A stretch of DNA of 64,000 bases from the NCBI GenBank assembly GCA_963930655.1, contig OZ005621.1:10837001-10901000 (forward strand), given 5' to 3'. Position 1 is the stretch's first letter, and each line of letters starts with the position of its first letter. Of this stretch, positions 1 through 12,250 are shown in pieces. A program made the translations under genes and the position numbers. The notes under the pieces were generated by a model. That model did not search any database. It saw only the letters and a program-made list of their open reading frames with translations, and had not been told where the DNA came from. This DNA comes from Myrica gale (Eukaryota; Streptophyta; Magnoliopsida; Fagales; Myricaceae).

Positions 1-234
1 AGTGACATCTTGGAGTCATGAGCAAATCATGTCCTCTATATTTGCTTCCAAAATCCTTCCTGTTTTGAATTGCTTAGTGGATTGAAGCAGTTTATTGATA
101 GCATTTTAAAGTCAGTTGATCAACAGTTAGACTTTTAAGTTGCAACTTCATGTCTAGGTATGATGTTAAGGTCTAGGGGGATTCAAATCCAATTAACTGG
201 ACTTGGTCCTCTTCGAAATTTCCTAGCTTGGTGG
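1..234. other. non-coding left edge
   Basis: AT-rich sequence with no convincing reading frame, splice pattern or transposon terminus. It leads directly into a tandem duplication. Confidence 0.4.
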
Positions 235-545
235 TAACAAGATTCATTCTTGTACTTATGATTGAGCTACTCTTAATGTTTCATTTTGAATAAAGTCTTA
301 TTCTACTTTGAATACTCTGTTTAAGCTAAATCCTTAGTTATTTTATCGTATAATTTCTCTTAATGCTGAGATTTATGTACCCTTTTGGTGCTAACAAGAT
401 TCATTCTTGTACTTATGATTGAGCTACTCTTAATGTTTCATTTTGAATAGTCTTATTCTACTTTGAATCCTCTGTTTAAGCTAAATCCTTAGTTATTTTA
501 CCGTATAATTTCTCTAAATGCTGAGATTTATGTACCCTTGTAGTC
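235..545. repeat. 157-bp tandem duplication
   Basis: Two adjacent copies of one AT-rich unit, each opening with TAACAAGATTCATTCTTG, at 235-391 and 392 to about 545. The copies differ by a few substitutions and short indels (for example a 3-base loss after TTTTGAATA), so the duplication is fairly young. No coding frame runs through it. Confidence 0.85.
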
Positions 546-1904
546 ATAACCTAAGATTCTGTCATTATATTAATTTCCTTTGATGATTAGTAAACACGGA
601 CTCAGAATATTGTATACTTTTAGTTATATGAAGAAGACTGATATATTCAAAGTCAATTTGTTTCTTAAACCATTATGAAATTTTGAATCTTTTGCAACTT
701 TCAAATCCCATTCTGTTATGATGAAACTTTCAACTTTCATATTGTATGTATATTTTGGACCCTCATAAGCTTTATAAATCCTTTCTTGTATTAGATTTAT
801 TATTTTGTTGATCCACACTAATATAAACCGTTGTAGCTCATGCAAATAATCTTTTATTGCTTGCAGATTTTGTCATAGAATAGAGAGTAATCCGAAGGCG
901 TCTCTGGGCTGCTTGAAGATCGAGTAATGCATTACATACATAACTAAAATTTTGATGTGTAACATGTAATCCCGGTCCGGAATTCTGAACCTTAAACGTT
1001 TGTACCATTTTGGTTAGATTAGCTTGCAAGCTTGCCCAACTCTCGGATAGTGGACTCGAAAATGTTGTCTGATTGATGGGAGGCTGTCATCATATTGGGC
1101 ATCTGGTGTACAATTTTACGCAAATCATGGAGGAATTTCTACCCCTTTCTTCAAAAAACGACTTTCGGTTCTTCGTTGTTCGGTAAGGCACTACAATATA
1201 CATTGATGATTTGGGTACACCTGCTTTCGTCTTCAAGAAATCCTTGGCCTACTCAAACGAGATTGCGGAAATTATTTCCTGATAATTTCATTCATTGAGG
1301 TAAAAGAAAAAAAAAAAACCCAAATTTCCGGTGCGACGAAATGATTGAGAATTAGGACGAGTCGAAATTCATTTTGTTCTTTGTATTCAGTAAGTATTGC
1401 ATGGCCGAATAATTTAAGTTAGGGAATTATATATTAAGCGAAGGTCGCTTGAGCCATACCATGGTTGGTAAATGTAGGATTAAAGAGGGTGATTGATGCA
1501 AGGAATGAGACAACTAAACATAAGACAAAGCATACCAAAGTTTTTGTTTATATTGTTGTCAATGAAAGTACTCGCTAAAACGTAGAAGGCAACTGTACAC
1601 GAAACAAACTTGTTTTTTTAAAGAAAGATAAACATAGTGCATATTGAAGGATAATATAAAGAGGAGAGATAAAGATACAAGTGGTTCGGTCTAGAAGACC
1701 GTGAAAACTTTCTATGGATATATTTTGTATTATTAATTCATATATAGCACAAGTTAAAGATCTCTATTTATAGAGACAACACAAAGCATGATAGGAAAGA
1801 TATTCATACATTTAAACTTAAATCTGTGTGAAATGTTGACAATATCTCACATTAAAACATAATATCTGATATCGTGATAATATCATATCAAAATCTTAGA
1901 AATT
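546..1904. other. intergenic, no recognised gene
   Basis: Only short frames without recognisable domains occur here. The stretch around 1680-1800 has an LTR-leader flavour, but I found neither paired termini nor coding domains, so I make no element call. Confidence 0.4.
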
Positions 1905-2872
1905 GATTGTGTCACGCCCCGAACGCCATCCCGTAGGGACCGTGACAGCCGCGAGCATTCCTCGGGAACACTCCAGCGCTTACACTAACTCTTACAGCGG
2001 AATTTTTTTTAAAAAAAATATACACATAGGATGGCTCACTCAGGATCCACATGTTGGCTGAGATACTAGCCCAATGATCATAACCTCTCGGTATACACAT
2101 CATAATTCAGAAAAGTCTATACATTGCATCTTGTTCGCAACTTATACAAAACGTACTAGGGCAACATACTGCCACTTGATCAAAACCAGCACTCCCAAGT
2201 GCTACCTCGGAGTTCACCAACTCCGGCTCCAATCCCCAAACTTCCAGGATTTTTACGTGAGATACTCCTCTGCTCCCCAGTTATCTTGTGGATCTGGAAT
2301 GATACGATTTACAAACTATGAGTCGAAAGACTCAGTAAGGAACAACAGTTGAAACATGAACTTTAATAAAACATAGCTTTAAAAGCATACTTACTTCAAT
2401 ACACTGTAGCGATAAGATAAGAAATGCAAAACTATAAATCATAAGTTAGTGCATAAAAACCATGATGTATATGCATGCTCCGTGATGCACATGCCATGCA
2501 CTAAAATCTCTTGCCACTCTTGGCCTTTTCAAATCTCGGAATTGGCCCCAGGCCCTTGAAAAATCTTTCTTTTTCGTACTTGCTTGTAAAATTGGCCATC
2601 GGCCCTTGAAAATCACTTATTCATACTTTTGCCTCTCTTGGCCTTTTCATAACCATTTCGTATCTCTTACTTGTGAGCTCGCTCCATTTGACCCCTGAAG
2701 TCAGGGTTGTGCGTTCCCTTCGGAACCGTCCCCGAATTCCCTTGGAGACCTTACATCTGGTCGAGCTAGCCAGTAGTTGCCCCAGGCCTGATGGCTAGAC
2801 ACGACCCTTGGAGGCGCCACACCTTCTCGAGCAACGTTCCTCGGTGCGGTTGCACATACCTCACGGACTAAC

Positions 2873-2943
2873 CCATCCTTCACGAACAACGTCCCTCGGT
2901 ATGGGCGTCCATCCATTCATCCTTCACGAACAACGTCCCTCGG
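2873..2943. repeat. 44-bp direct repeat inside the LTR-like element
   Basis: The segment CCTTCACGAACAACGTCCCT recurs 44 bases apart (copies within 2873-2899 and 2917-2943). A more diverged third relative lies just upstream near 2822. It sits in a locally GC-rich part of an otherwise AT-rich element. Confidence 0.7.
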
Positions 2944-5774
2944 CATGGATGTGGAACCTCGCTTAACTTAGTACGTGTTCAACCAAAGCCTCCGGGCTTA
3001 ATCATAACATAAATTCTTTCATTTGCATAAAACAACTTTTCATGTTTCTATGAAATGAACCTGCCATGCCACTCTTGAAAACATCGTAATTTCATTTGCA
3101 TCAAAACGTCTCTCATGCGTTCATGCAAATGATCATGCTATGACATGTTCGAAACATCATGCGTACTGGAAACATTCTTCATGCAATACATTTCATATGT
3201 ATTAAAAACATCTTGCCATGCACAATAAAACATGCAGTGTATCATTCCAGTTTTCCAAAAGGGGTAAGATTCACTTACAGTACTCCTTGCACTTATTGCA
3301 CTTATACCGATCCACTCGAACTTAGTTCGGTCTTCGCCTACAAGCGATACTCCAATGCTTAGCTATCAACATTCAACAAGGCATACAAACGTATCATGTA
3401 TTATCTTAGTTTCCAAGTTCATATCCGAAACTTTACGTGAAATTATACATGAAATTCTTGCAACATTTGACTTCCCATTCTTGTAAGTATTTTAACTTTC
3501 ATAAATCAATTTGTATATAACAAACATCATACATCTCAACCAACTCCAAGGTAGGTGAACTTCTAAGTAGCTCGACTCGATTTCTCTAACATCTTCTTAA
3601 TAACCTCGATATCCAAAATCGGATCTTTAATGTTTCAACCTTACCAATGATCCATATCAAAACAACAACCTTTATCGTTGAATTCTTGCTCTACACTTAC
3701 GATCTTATTTTACATGGACTAATGATCATCATATTCATCAATCAAACCTCAAAGATGCGCTATAGCGGTGCTGCCAAGATCTATAGGATTCAACCTAATG
3801 TCATGCTCCTTCGAGTTCACATAAGCATCAATGTATCTCAATTCATGCTATAAGAGCATCCTGATACCACATGACTTATTTCACTTGAGTTAGATAACAT
3901 TTTTCTTAATGAATTTAATTTGGTATTAGAGCCCTACACTCGCTGACCTTATTCAATTAACCAACATCTTTTGACTAATTCATGACCATTTTACCTTACT
4001 TGCATCTGGACCTTTTATTCGTACCAAGACCATTCTTTAATAGCTTACTAGTTCATCATTTTCCAACCCTAGCCATAGATCTTGATATCATGTGATTAAG
4101 TTTTCATATCTTTTTCCTTAACATCTCTTCCATGCATGTTTGACATATTGACATTCTCCTATTTCATTTTCTCTCTTCATATGATCAAGGTTTCTTTTAA
4201 TATTATAATTCGACCTCATTTACACATCATATGTTTCGGCCAACACATAATCACTCTAATTGAAACTTCAATTCCTTCTTAATACCACAAGGCTTTGTTA
4301 AGCACACCAACTAATATCTACCCGAGCCATATACTTCATCATTCATGAGTTTACTTACATGTAAGGTTTTCTCTTAACATTAGGCCTAGGTTTTAACCTC
4401 TGACTCATTCGGCCATGACCTAAATTTTACTTATACATCACATGGGATTACATCATTTATTTACTAATCAATTGGTCATTAGGGTTTCTTCACTAAATCG
4501 TTTGGCCACGCTTCAATTTCAACATCTATTGCACAAAACTTCATCTCCAATTGTGATCCCATCCTCCATTATCAGATTCACAACCTAAATTCTATAAATC
4601 ATGGCACAAGTACAAGATTTCACACATTATATCATTCGGCCATGCATCATTATTCATAGCTTTAACATGCATCGCCATTCTATTTATCACATGCATTCTT
4701 CTCTCTTCAAGCTTAGTCAACCCGTGACTTATGTGCACAATCAACCTAACCAATTAGCCTCACAACCAGCCTATAAGATCCATATTTCAATCATTCCCAA
4801 GATATTTTAAACATAGCATGTATTTCGGCCAAGCATTGTATGACCACGCCCGAAACTCCTCTAACATGCATTATTCATTTCCATTGCACTTTCCAACAAC
4901 CAATTCATATCCTTATGCATGCAAGTTCAGATACAAGCTCACATTATAGTCTAGGAGTTGCTAAATTCAAGATCTTGCATGAAGAAGTCATTCGGCCAAC
5001 ATAGCTATCAATACCAAAACTTAAACTTACCTTATCTCCTTCTTACCATTCTTAACATTTTCTTGCATTAACCTCTCCCATCACATTTGCTCCTAGGTTT
5101 AGGCCACTGACTAAAGCCCTAAGATCATCAAAACTAATCATGTTCAGATCCAACGGCAAGGGTTTACAACAGTAAGCTTACAACCTTCAAATCAAGATGT
5201 TACACTTCCAATTTCATGCCATCCATTTACATGTATGTGAGAACTTCTCCAAATAAAATTTGTCATAGATCATGGCTACTGACCCAAGCCCTAACACATC
5301 TCAAATCTCACATTTTTCACTCTCATTCCCAAGCTTAAACACAGCAAGCCCACAACACCTAAGACCAAGGTTTTATACCTCAAGCTTCACATGCACTTAG
5401 GTTATGCTTCTCCTTTTTGCAACTTATAATCTAACATGCATTTCCAAGTTTGAACAAATTCAAAACCATGGCATCTAACAGCAATAATCAGCCTCTATCG
5501 CAAGCCACAAATCATATTACAAGGTCACAAAATCCGGCCAAACACAAACCAAAGGGCAGAAGCTTTTACCTTGCTACCTTAACTCTTCTTTTCTCTCTTC
5601 TTCTCTTTTTTCCTTTCTTCTTTATCTTGCAAGGCCTCCATTAACAAGTTCACAATCAAGCTCAATAAAATTTCACAACAGCCCTTGAAACTTATACATC
5701 TATACAGATCTGACCAAGGCAAGAGTGGAACACAACATACAAGAGTACATTCAGTCAAGGAACTTCAAGAAAAA

Positions 5775-6330
5775 CCCAGTTTACCTTGTTGTTTTCCTTT
5801 CTCTCTTCCCTTTTTATTTTCTTCTCCTTCCTCCCTTGTTTCTTCTTGGCCTTCTCCTTCTTCTTCTTCTTCTTCTTTTTCCTTCTCCCTTTTTCTCCTT
5901 TCTCTCGGCCTCCTTCATTTCTCCCTTTCTCTTTCTCGGTTTTTCTTCCTTTCCCCCTTTCTTTTTCTCTCGGCCTGCCTCCTCCCTTTCTCTCCTCTCT
6001 CTTTCTTTCAGTCTTTCTTTCTTTTACTCGACCAAATGGGATGTAAGTGCTGTGTGAGAGTGCTTGTGCAAAGAGAGAGGTTCTCCCTTGGCCCCACCAA
6101 AACACTCTCATTGGTTGCATTGGGTGGCTACAATAAATGCTTTGTCTCTCTTTGCTTTATTTTTCTTTGGCTTTATCTCTTCACTTTCACATAATTCTTC
6201 TTCCCTACCCTTACTTTTCAGCCTATCCTAATCTCTTTTCAGCCTACACCTTCACTTGTCTTTTCTCTCTTTCTCCCTTTCTCTCTTTCACGTGATGCTT
6301 CACTCTTCCCTTTTTGCTTCTCATTTATTT
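5775..6330. repeat. pyrimidine-rich low-complexity tract
   Basis: Over 500 bases of nearly pure C/T on the plus strand, mostly TTC, TTTCTC and CCTTTC runs, interrupted by a short mixed stretch around 6037-6180. Long frames on both strands here are composition artefacts (Ser/Leu/Phe-only or Lys/Glu/Arg-only products). It is part of the solo-LTR-like block. Confidence 0.8.
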
Positions 6331-6526
6331 GCATTCAATTCTTGTCTCCTTAAGTCATTCACCCAAAAGTAACTTCAACTTCATCTTCTTGCCTATCACG
6401 TAAACCCCTCTCTTACCATTGATTCATTTTATTTTATTTTTATTTTCATTTCATCTATCACTTATCACATATGCTATTTGACTTATCTCTAATATATGTA
6501 CATAAGCTTATCATCAACAAACATAT

Positions 6527-6760
6527 CACTTATCTTTATAAACACAATAGCTTATCTCTATTATAAGCTCACTAACATTTTTCCTTAATAAACACACTAA
6601 CTTATCTTTATGATAAACACAATACCTTATCACTATTATAAGCTCACTAACATTTTTCCTTAATAAACACACTAACTTATCTTTATGATAAACACAATAG
6701 CTTATCACTATTATAAGCTCACTAACATTTCTCCTTAATAAACACACTAACTTATCTTTT
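6527..6760. repeat. about 75-bp minisatellite, three copies
   Basis: A unit beginning ACTTATCTTTATGATAAACA and ending in TAATAAACACACTA repeats at about 6528, 6600, 6675 and (partial) 6750, with 72- to 75-base spacing. The copies are nearly identical. Looser ACTTATC motifs continue to about 6880. Confidence 0.85.
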
Positions 6761-7287
6761 ATTTCCTTATCAAACTATCCTATAACTTAGCACTATGATA
6801 AGCACACTCACTTATCAATTAAATTCTTTATCAAGCTATTTTATATATCTAGTAACTTATCATTTAATATCTCTAATGATATTTTAAGCTACCTATTATA
6901 AGACACAAAATATTTAAATGCTTAACATAAATTTCATTATTTTCTACCTAGATATTTTCGGCCATAATATATTAATTTCTCTTTATAGTTTAATCTCAGG
7001 GATTATGGAATATAATAAGCAAATGGAAAAATACAAGTCCATAAAATAAATTTACCTAGCAAGTTTCGGCTCTTAGGAAAAATAGAATTTAACCTTGTAC
7101 TAAAAACTTTCACAATGAAAAAGAAATTATCTAAAGAAAAAGTTCTTAAATAAAATTTCATAATAAGTTAATGTACCATAAACATTAAACTTAAGTCATA
7201 TATTGGCCAAAAATATGGCCCCATAAGTTAAATCAAAACAAATACATAGGAAAATAGCAAAAGCAAAGTTTGGGGTCTCACAGATTG

Positions 7288-7521
7288 TAACATTTTTCTA
7301 ATAGTTTTCAGCTCATGTGTTAAAAAAAAACACCTAAATTAAATTTCTTAGATGAAATGGGTCAAATTGGAACTTCAAGACTAAGTGAAGAACTTGGTGG
7401 GACCAAAATATAACGTATTTGTATATGATTGTTTTTTAGGTTTTCTTCATTTCTTTCTTTTTCAGTGGATTGGAAACATTGAATAAAAATAGGCTCTAGC
7501 CACTAAGGTAGTTTAATTCGT

Positions 7522-7561
<40 letters not shown>

Positions 7562-9861
7562 AACGAGGAGAAACGGAGGTTAGAGAGAGAGTGATGGAGG
7601 CGAGCCATATAAATGGATGGAAGAGCAGCAAATATATCTTAAAAAGTTTTAAGACCTCCTGTGAAGGGAACAAGCTTAGTTAAACCAGCACGTCGACATT
7701 GAAAGTACATATTTTGCTGGTATCAACTTGAAAATGGTCTAAAATAAGTTTACTGCGAAAAATCAGAAAATAATGACTAAACCAGCCATGGAGGCGGTAA
7801 TGCATGTGTGCAGAAACATAAAAACCGTCCAATATGGCGGTATGCATATTGGCAGAGAAAGAGATAGACAATGAGTATACTTGAAACTTTGTTTACTTTG
7901 GAAACAATTTACTTACAAGATTGACTAACAAGAACTATCAAGTAAGAAGACATGGTTCTAAACTTGGATAGACTCGTAAGGCTAACACATAAAGACTTGA
8001 GAGAGAGAGAGTTCAGAAATCCGATATGGAAATTATATATATAGTTTAATTCGCCCCCTACTAAAGATTGTAGAGCCCATATAAAGGGTTGAATGTAAGT
8101 TGTAACCAAATTAGCAAGAAATCTGATAAGTATAAGTGGGTGTATTGGTGGTGTGTGCTTCATGAACACACCAAGTATAGAAGAAGCAGAACTCCAATCG
8201 CATGTCAAGAGCAAACCATTTAAAATTGGTTTAGTTTGCATCAACTGGTAATATATTTATGGGTTAAGTATCCATTTCATCCCTAGATTTTGCTATTGTA
8301 ATTAGAGGCTTATAAATAAAGCTTTATTTATAATCTCAAATTTGATCTCATCCTTTCAAAGATATTATATCCTATACTTTATCTTGCATATCTGAAAAAG
8401 AATTATAGTTTAGACTTGATCTTGTTTTTTGACAACATTGTACAATGTCCATATCTTGTCCATCCAAAAGGAAATTCTGCAGAAACCAAGTACTCTGTGC
8501 TTATCTTGCTTATGTGAAAAAGGTATTGATGTTTTAGTATGTGCATATTTAAAAAAGTTGTGCTTCTAAGTTGATATTGTTGATTTGAAATCATTGTACT
8601 CTGTGCTCATCTTGAATATTCTGAAGGTACTTATTGACTGGGTTTAGTTTTAATCATTGCGAAAAATATTGTATACCTCAATTTACCCCTCTTGGTATGT
8701 CTATCAAGACTCACAAAGAAAATAAAGAACAATTCTATCTAAATTATAAGAATATCAATGCCCTATATAATCAAACTTATGCAGTCGTTATAAAGTTGAG
8801 AAGCTAATCTTCTACCATATAAATATGCCCTCTAACCCGCCATTCTTTATCTTAATTGCTACACCTATTTGAAGAAGAATTATTAGTACAAACCTTTACA
8901 AATACAATGCCAAATCAGGCTAGCTCCATTGTCACTTGCATTATACACGACATAAAAACTCATCTTGGTTTCCTGTCACTGTTTCTTCCTTTTCAATGCA
9001 TTCACACAGCAACTGAAAATAGATTAGATTCTTCTTTTTTTAAGAAAAGTAGGTTACATTAAAACTTGCGTCCCGTTTGAACAATTTCTTTGTTTCTTTT
9101 CTACTTAGCACTAAATGTTTTGGAGAAGGATACTGAACAGCAATGCAACCAAAACTGATCTTAAGGAACTTTCAAAGTAATGCCACCAAATCGTATGTGT
9201 AATTAAACGATACCATGAAATGGACCAGCTACTCATTCTTCTATTAGGGGCAGGTACACAAACTACAGCCCCAAACGTTAGACATCTGTAGTTCACTTAC
9301 TGTTTAGCCACTAACACATAAAGCTTGATCCCAGTATCGTTTACTTAGGAAAAAAAAAAAGATCCCAGTATCGTTTGGCCTCAGCGCAAACCAGTCCTAT
9401 AAGTTTCGAACAACTCATTGACATAAGAGAAGCCATAAAAGGACAATAGTTATTTAGGAAATGCTTCTCATGATTCGAGTAAGGCAACGAGGATTAGGAA
9501 ATTGTTTGGAGCAATCTAAATAAGAAACCTATTGAAAGCACTCACCGATGTTCTTGCATGTTCCAAGACATATTACCAGCAGCACCTATCTGAGACCTGG
9601 ACAATTACCCAGGATTTATATCACTGTATTACACCATTATTCGAAAATCAACTACTTTAGTTGATTGCCTGACATTCTTACCCCACTCCTACTCCCCCTC
9701 CCCCCTGCCCCCAGCCGAAAAAGAGGGAAAAAAAAAAGATTCCCTTCTGCAACTATAGTAATTGCGCCTTAACCAAAGGGACAGTAAGCGAAAACAAAAA
9801 TGAAAAGTAACGTGTGCAATTTAAAGATACGGTACAGATTTACGTACTCTACATGACAAGG
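7288..9861. other. intergenic, no recognised gene
   Basis: It contains a (CA)n(TA)n microsatellite at 7522-7560 and several short frames without domain signatures. The part next to the FAR1-like gene (about 9400-9861) presumably includes its 3' untranslated region. Two short copies of GATCCCAGTATCGTTT lie near 9328 and 9361. Confidence 0.45.
7522..7560. repeat. (CA)n(TA)n compound microsatellite
   Basis: About eleven CA dinucleotides run directly into about nine TA dinucleotides. Confidence 0.95.
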
Positions 9862-11153
9862 CTATCTATGCTGCAGAATCTCCTGTTCTAGGGACTCATA
9901 TTCTTTAAGATTGTGAACTACATTTTGGACTTTCTTGGATAGCTGTTGGCTATGCTCTTCAACCATTTTGACGAATGCATTTAGCTGATCTTGGTAAGTT
10001 GCACATAATCGTTTCTTATTCCGCAGCTCTGCAGTTAACTCCTGGATTTTTTTGTCCTTGTCATCCTACAAAAGCAGTGCAAAACACCCTTGATTGGTAC
10101 AAAGAATAATAACCAATACCATTACTGGTTACGCAAATCGCCAATTCAAAGGATCAATTCATTCTCCAACTAAGATATGTCGTCCTCAAGATTGCCTCTT
10201 AACAAGAATGCATGTTAGTAGGACCAGCATGTAAATAACTAGACAAATATGTGAATGCATACAAGTGATCTGCCTCCAAAAAATTAATAGCACTTTTTTC
10301 AAAGTAAAAAAACGGAGTTTATAAACAAAATTTATCTATTCTTTTCTCCTTCTAAGTTTATAAAATGTATTTCAAAATTGGCAAATATGATTTTCTTTAA
10401 GAAGCTTCATAGGACCCTGAGGCCAGAAAAAATAATCTCTTGTTTTGATCAAACACCATGTTTTAGTAAATGAGCGCTAATTCATTTCATACCTTTTCCA
10501 CTTAAATAGCTATGCATCTGAGGCCCCTTCCTATCTCCAAGGGGTAATTTACGAGATTCATTGTGGATATCATAAACAAAACATGATAATAACATCAAGC
10601 GACGTATCATTATTCATATGGAGACGCAAGCAAACCTGACAAGGACAGAAATGGTTATCTGAGCTGGAAATGGAATAACAGAGATGATAGATATAGTTAT
10701 ATCAGATGAAAGAAAACTCACCATCGTTTGACGAGCTTCACGTGGGGACACCACAAGTGGATGATTATGGTCCTTCACAAATTTAGTTATCACCCATTTT
10801 CCAGACTTATCATACTTTACATGAATCATTGCCTTGCAACCTTCCCTTGTGCTTGGCCGTGGCTTTCTAATTGGCCCAAATTTACCACGAATGCTAACAC
10901 AATGGCCCTCCTTATTACATCCAAGTCGGCGGGCAAGAATTTTCCCATCTTTTTCAGAGCGACGGCAAGACATCACACGCATGACAAATCCTACCCGCCG
11001 TGCATACTCATCATAGAATATCTTGGCAGCATCTTCCGAATCAAATTCCATACCCTCATACGGTTGTAGAACCATCTCTCTTTCATATCCAACCAACTCT
11101 GCTCCATCAGAATTCTCCACTTCTCTGGCGCCCTCATCAGAATCCACTGCCAT
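9862..11153 (-). CDS. short FAR1/FHY3-related DNA-binding protein
   Basis: A two-exon gene: exon 1 is 11153-10722 (144 codons) and exon 2 is 10065-9862 (67 codons plus TAG). The phase-0 intron has donor ATG|GTGAGT and acceptor TGTAG|GATGAC, giving 211 residues. Residues about 36-135 form the FAR1 DNA-binding domain (WRKY-GCM1 zinc fold): aromatic FYDEYARRVGFVMRV near 46-60, cysteines at 63, 79, 85 and 106, and the closing HNH at 129-131. The second exon encodes a charged helix (DKDKKIQELTAELRNKKR onward) likely to form a coiled coil. The MULE transposase-like and SWIM domains of full-length FAR1/FHY3 are absent, matching the small single-domain FRS-like proteins of angiosperms. Likely nuclear, acting in light-responsive transcription or as a competitor of long FAR1 proteins (inference from the family). 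Confidence 0.9.
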
Positions 11154-12250
11154 GCAAAATTATTTGCCTTATCTTTCAAACCCATATGAAAATATCATCT
11201 TCGAGAATAAGCCAAGTCATGCAAGATCAAAATTGGAGCAGTAGCATTCTAGGTCATTGCCATCGAAGCATATAAGGGCAAAGATGATAATTTCCCAGGT
11301 TTCAAATTTTATTCTTTTGATTCTCGATTAGAAAACATAAAACGAAGAAAAAAGAACAGAAACAAAATGAGAAAAATCAAAGAAAAATAAAAACCTATAC
11401 ATTCATATTAAACAAGTAGCAGTACAAGGAGCAATTGTTGTTTTCTTTTCTTTGGAGAACCCAACCAGAGAGTATGGACGGCTTACTTCAACTTTTCTTT
11501 TCTTCCCAACGTAAAGATTGATGTTCATCTCTTAGTTGATTTATCTAGCACTTGGTGCGCATAACCAACATTAAATATAAAGGTCAAGGCAAACGAGTAT
11601 TACAGTTACTTATCCAATTGTCACAAACTAACAAATCAAATACCACATGAAACCACTACGTATGGCAAGAAAAGAAGCTGCAATTTCAGCACATTTGGTA
11701 GCGTACACGCAGTAGCCAGCTAACGTTCTTCAATACAATTGAAGTTTCTATCCGGATAACGCATCCCCGATTAAGCAAAAATCCATCAAAATTAATGCTC
11801 TTCAGCAAATTCAATCTTTACATATAAACATGAATGGCTGATTCAGGAAGGCAGACCAAAAAAACGGCAAAAGATATTAAGGGGTTAGATCCATTCCGGA
11901 AAGAGGTATGGACAGTCTTTGCAACTGTGAAAAATAAGCGACTTACTTGAATATCACCGAATTAAGTATAACCCATCAAAATTAATGCTCTTTAGCAAAT
12001 TCCCAGTCTTCACGTACGAACTTGAGTGGCTGATTCGGGAAGGTAGACCACAAAAAAGGCAAAAGATAAGAAGGGGCTGGATCCATTCCGGAAAGAGGAA
12101 TGGGCATTCTTTGCAATAGTGAAAAAGAAGAGTGACTTACTTGATTATTGGTGCGAGCGATGAGGAGTTCCGTGTTTGTGAAAGGTACAATGCCTCAAAT
12201 TCCAAACCTTAAAGAGCCGAATTCCGTCTATAGCTTTAAGATACCACCGC
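11154..12250 (-). promoter_or_regulatory. 5' leader, leader intron and promoter-proximal region of the FAR1-like gene
   Basis: No coding frame continues upstream of the Met at 11153. A strong donor (reverse strand CAAGTAAGTCACT) lies at about 12133-12142, beside a candidate untranslated first exon extending to about 12250. This implies an intron of roughly 1 kb inside the leader. A copy of the same donor sits at about 11940-11948. The acceptor could not be fixed by eye. Confidence 0.4.
11767..12147. repeat. 190-bp tandem duplication carrying a splice donor
   Basis: Two diverged copies lie at about 11767-11956 and 11957-12147. Shared landmarks in order are CATCAAAATTAATGCTCTT, GGCTGATTC.GGAAGG.AGACCA, ATCCATTCCGGAAAGAGG and GACTTACTTGA. 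The last of these read on the minus strand is an AAGTAAGTC donor, so the duplication places two potential donors in the leader of the FAR1-like gene. Confidence 0.85.

Larger units (their letters stand above)
1910..7282. mobile_element. 5.4 kb solo-LTR-like element
   Basis: The block starts TGTCACGCCCCGAAC and ends with GGGGTCTCACA, giving the TG...CA termini of a long terminal repeat. It is bounded by identical 5-bp GATTG copies at 1905-1909 and 7283-7287, the expected integrase target duplication. The reverse complement of the right end (TGTGAGACCCCAAAC) resembles the left end at 11 of 15 positions. No gag, protease, reverse transcriptase or integrase frame and no primer-binding site occur inside, so it reads as a solo LTR or a non-coding (LARD-like) element. 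Very long LTRs with termini of this kind are known in the plant Ty3/gypsy Tat/Ogre lineage; that placement is inference. Confidence 0.65.

Noticed and set aside
5685..6194. Overlapping open frames up to 169 codons in the CT-rich tract
   Set aside because: They arise from pyrimidine/purine composition, are open on both strands at once and encode only Ser/Leu/Phe or Lys/Glu/Arg runs.
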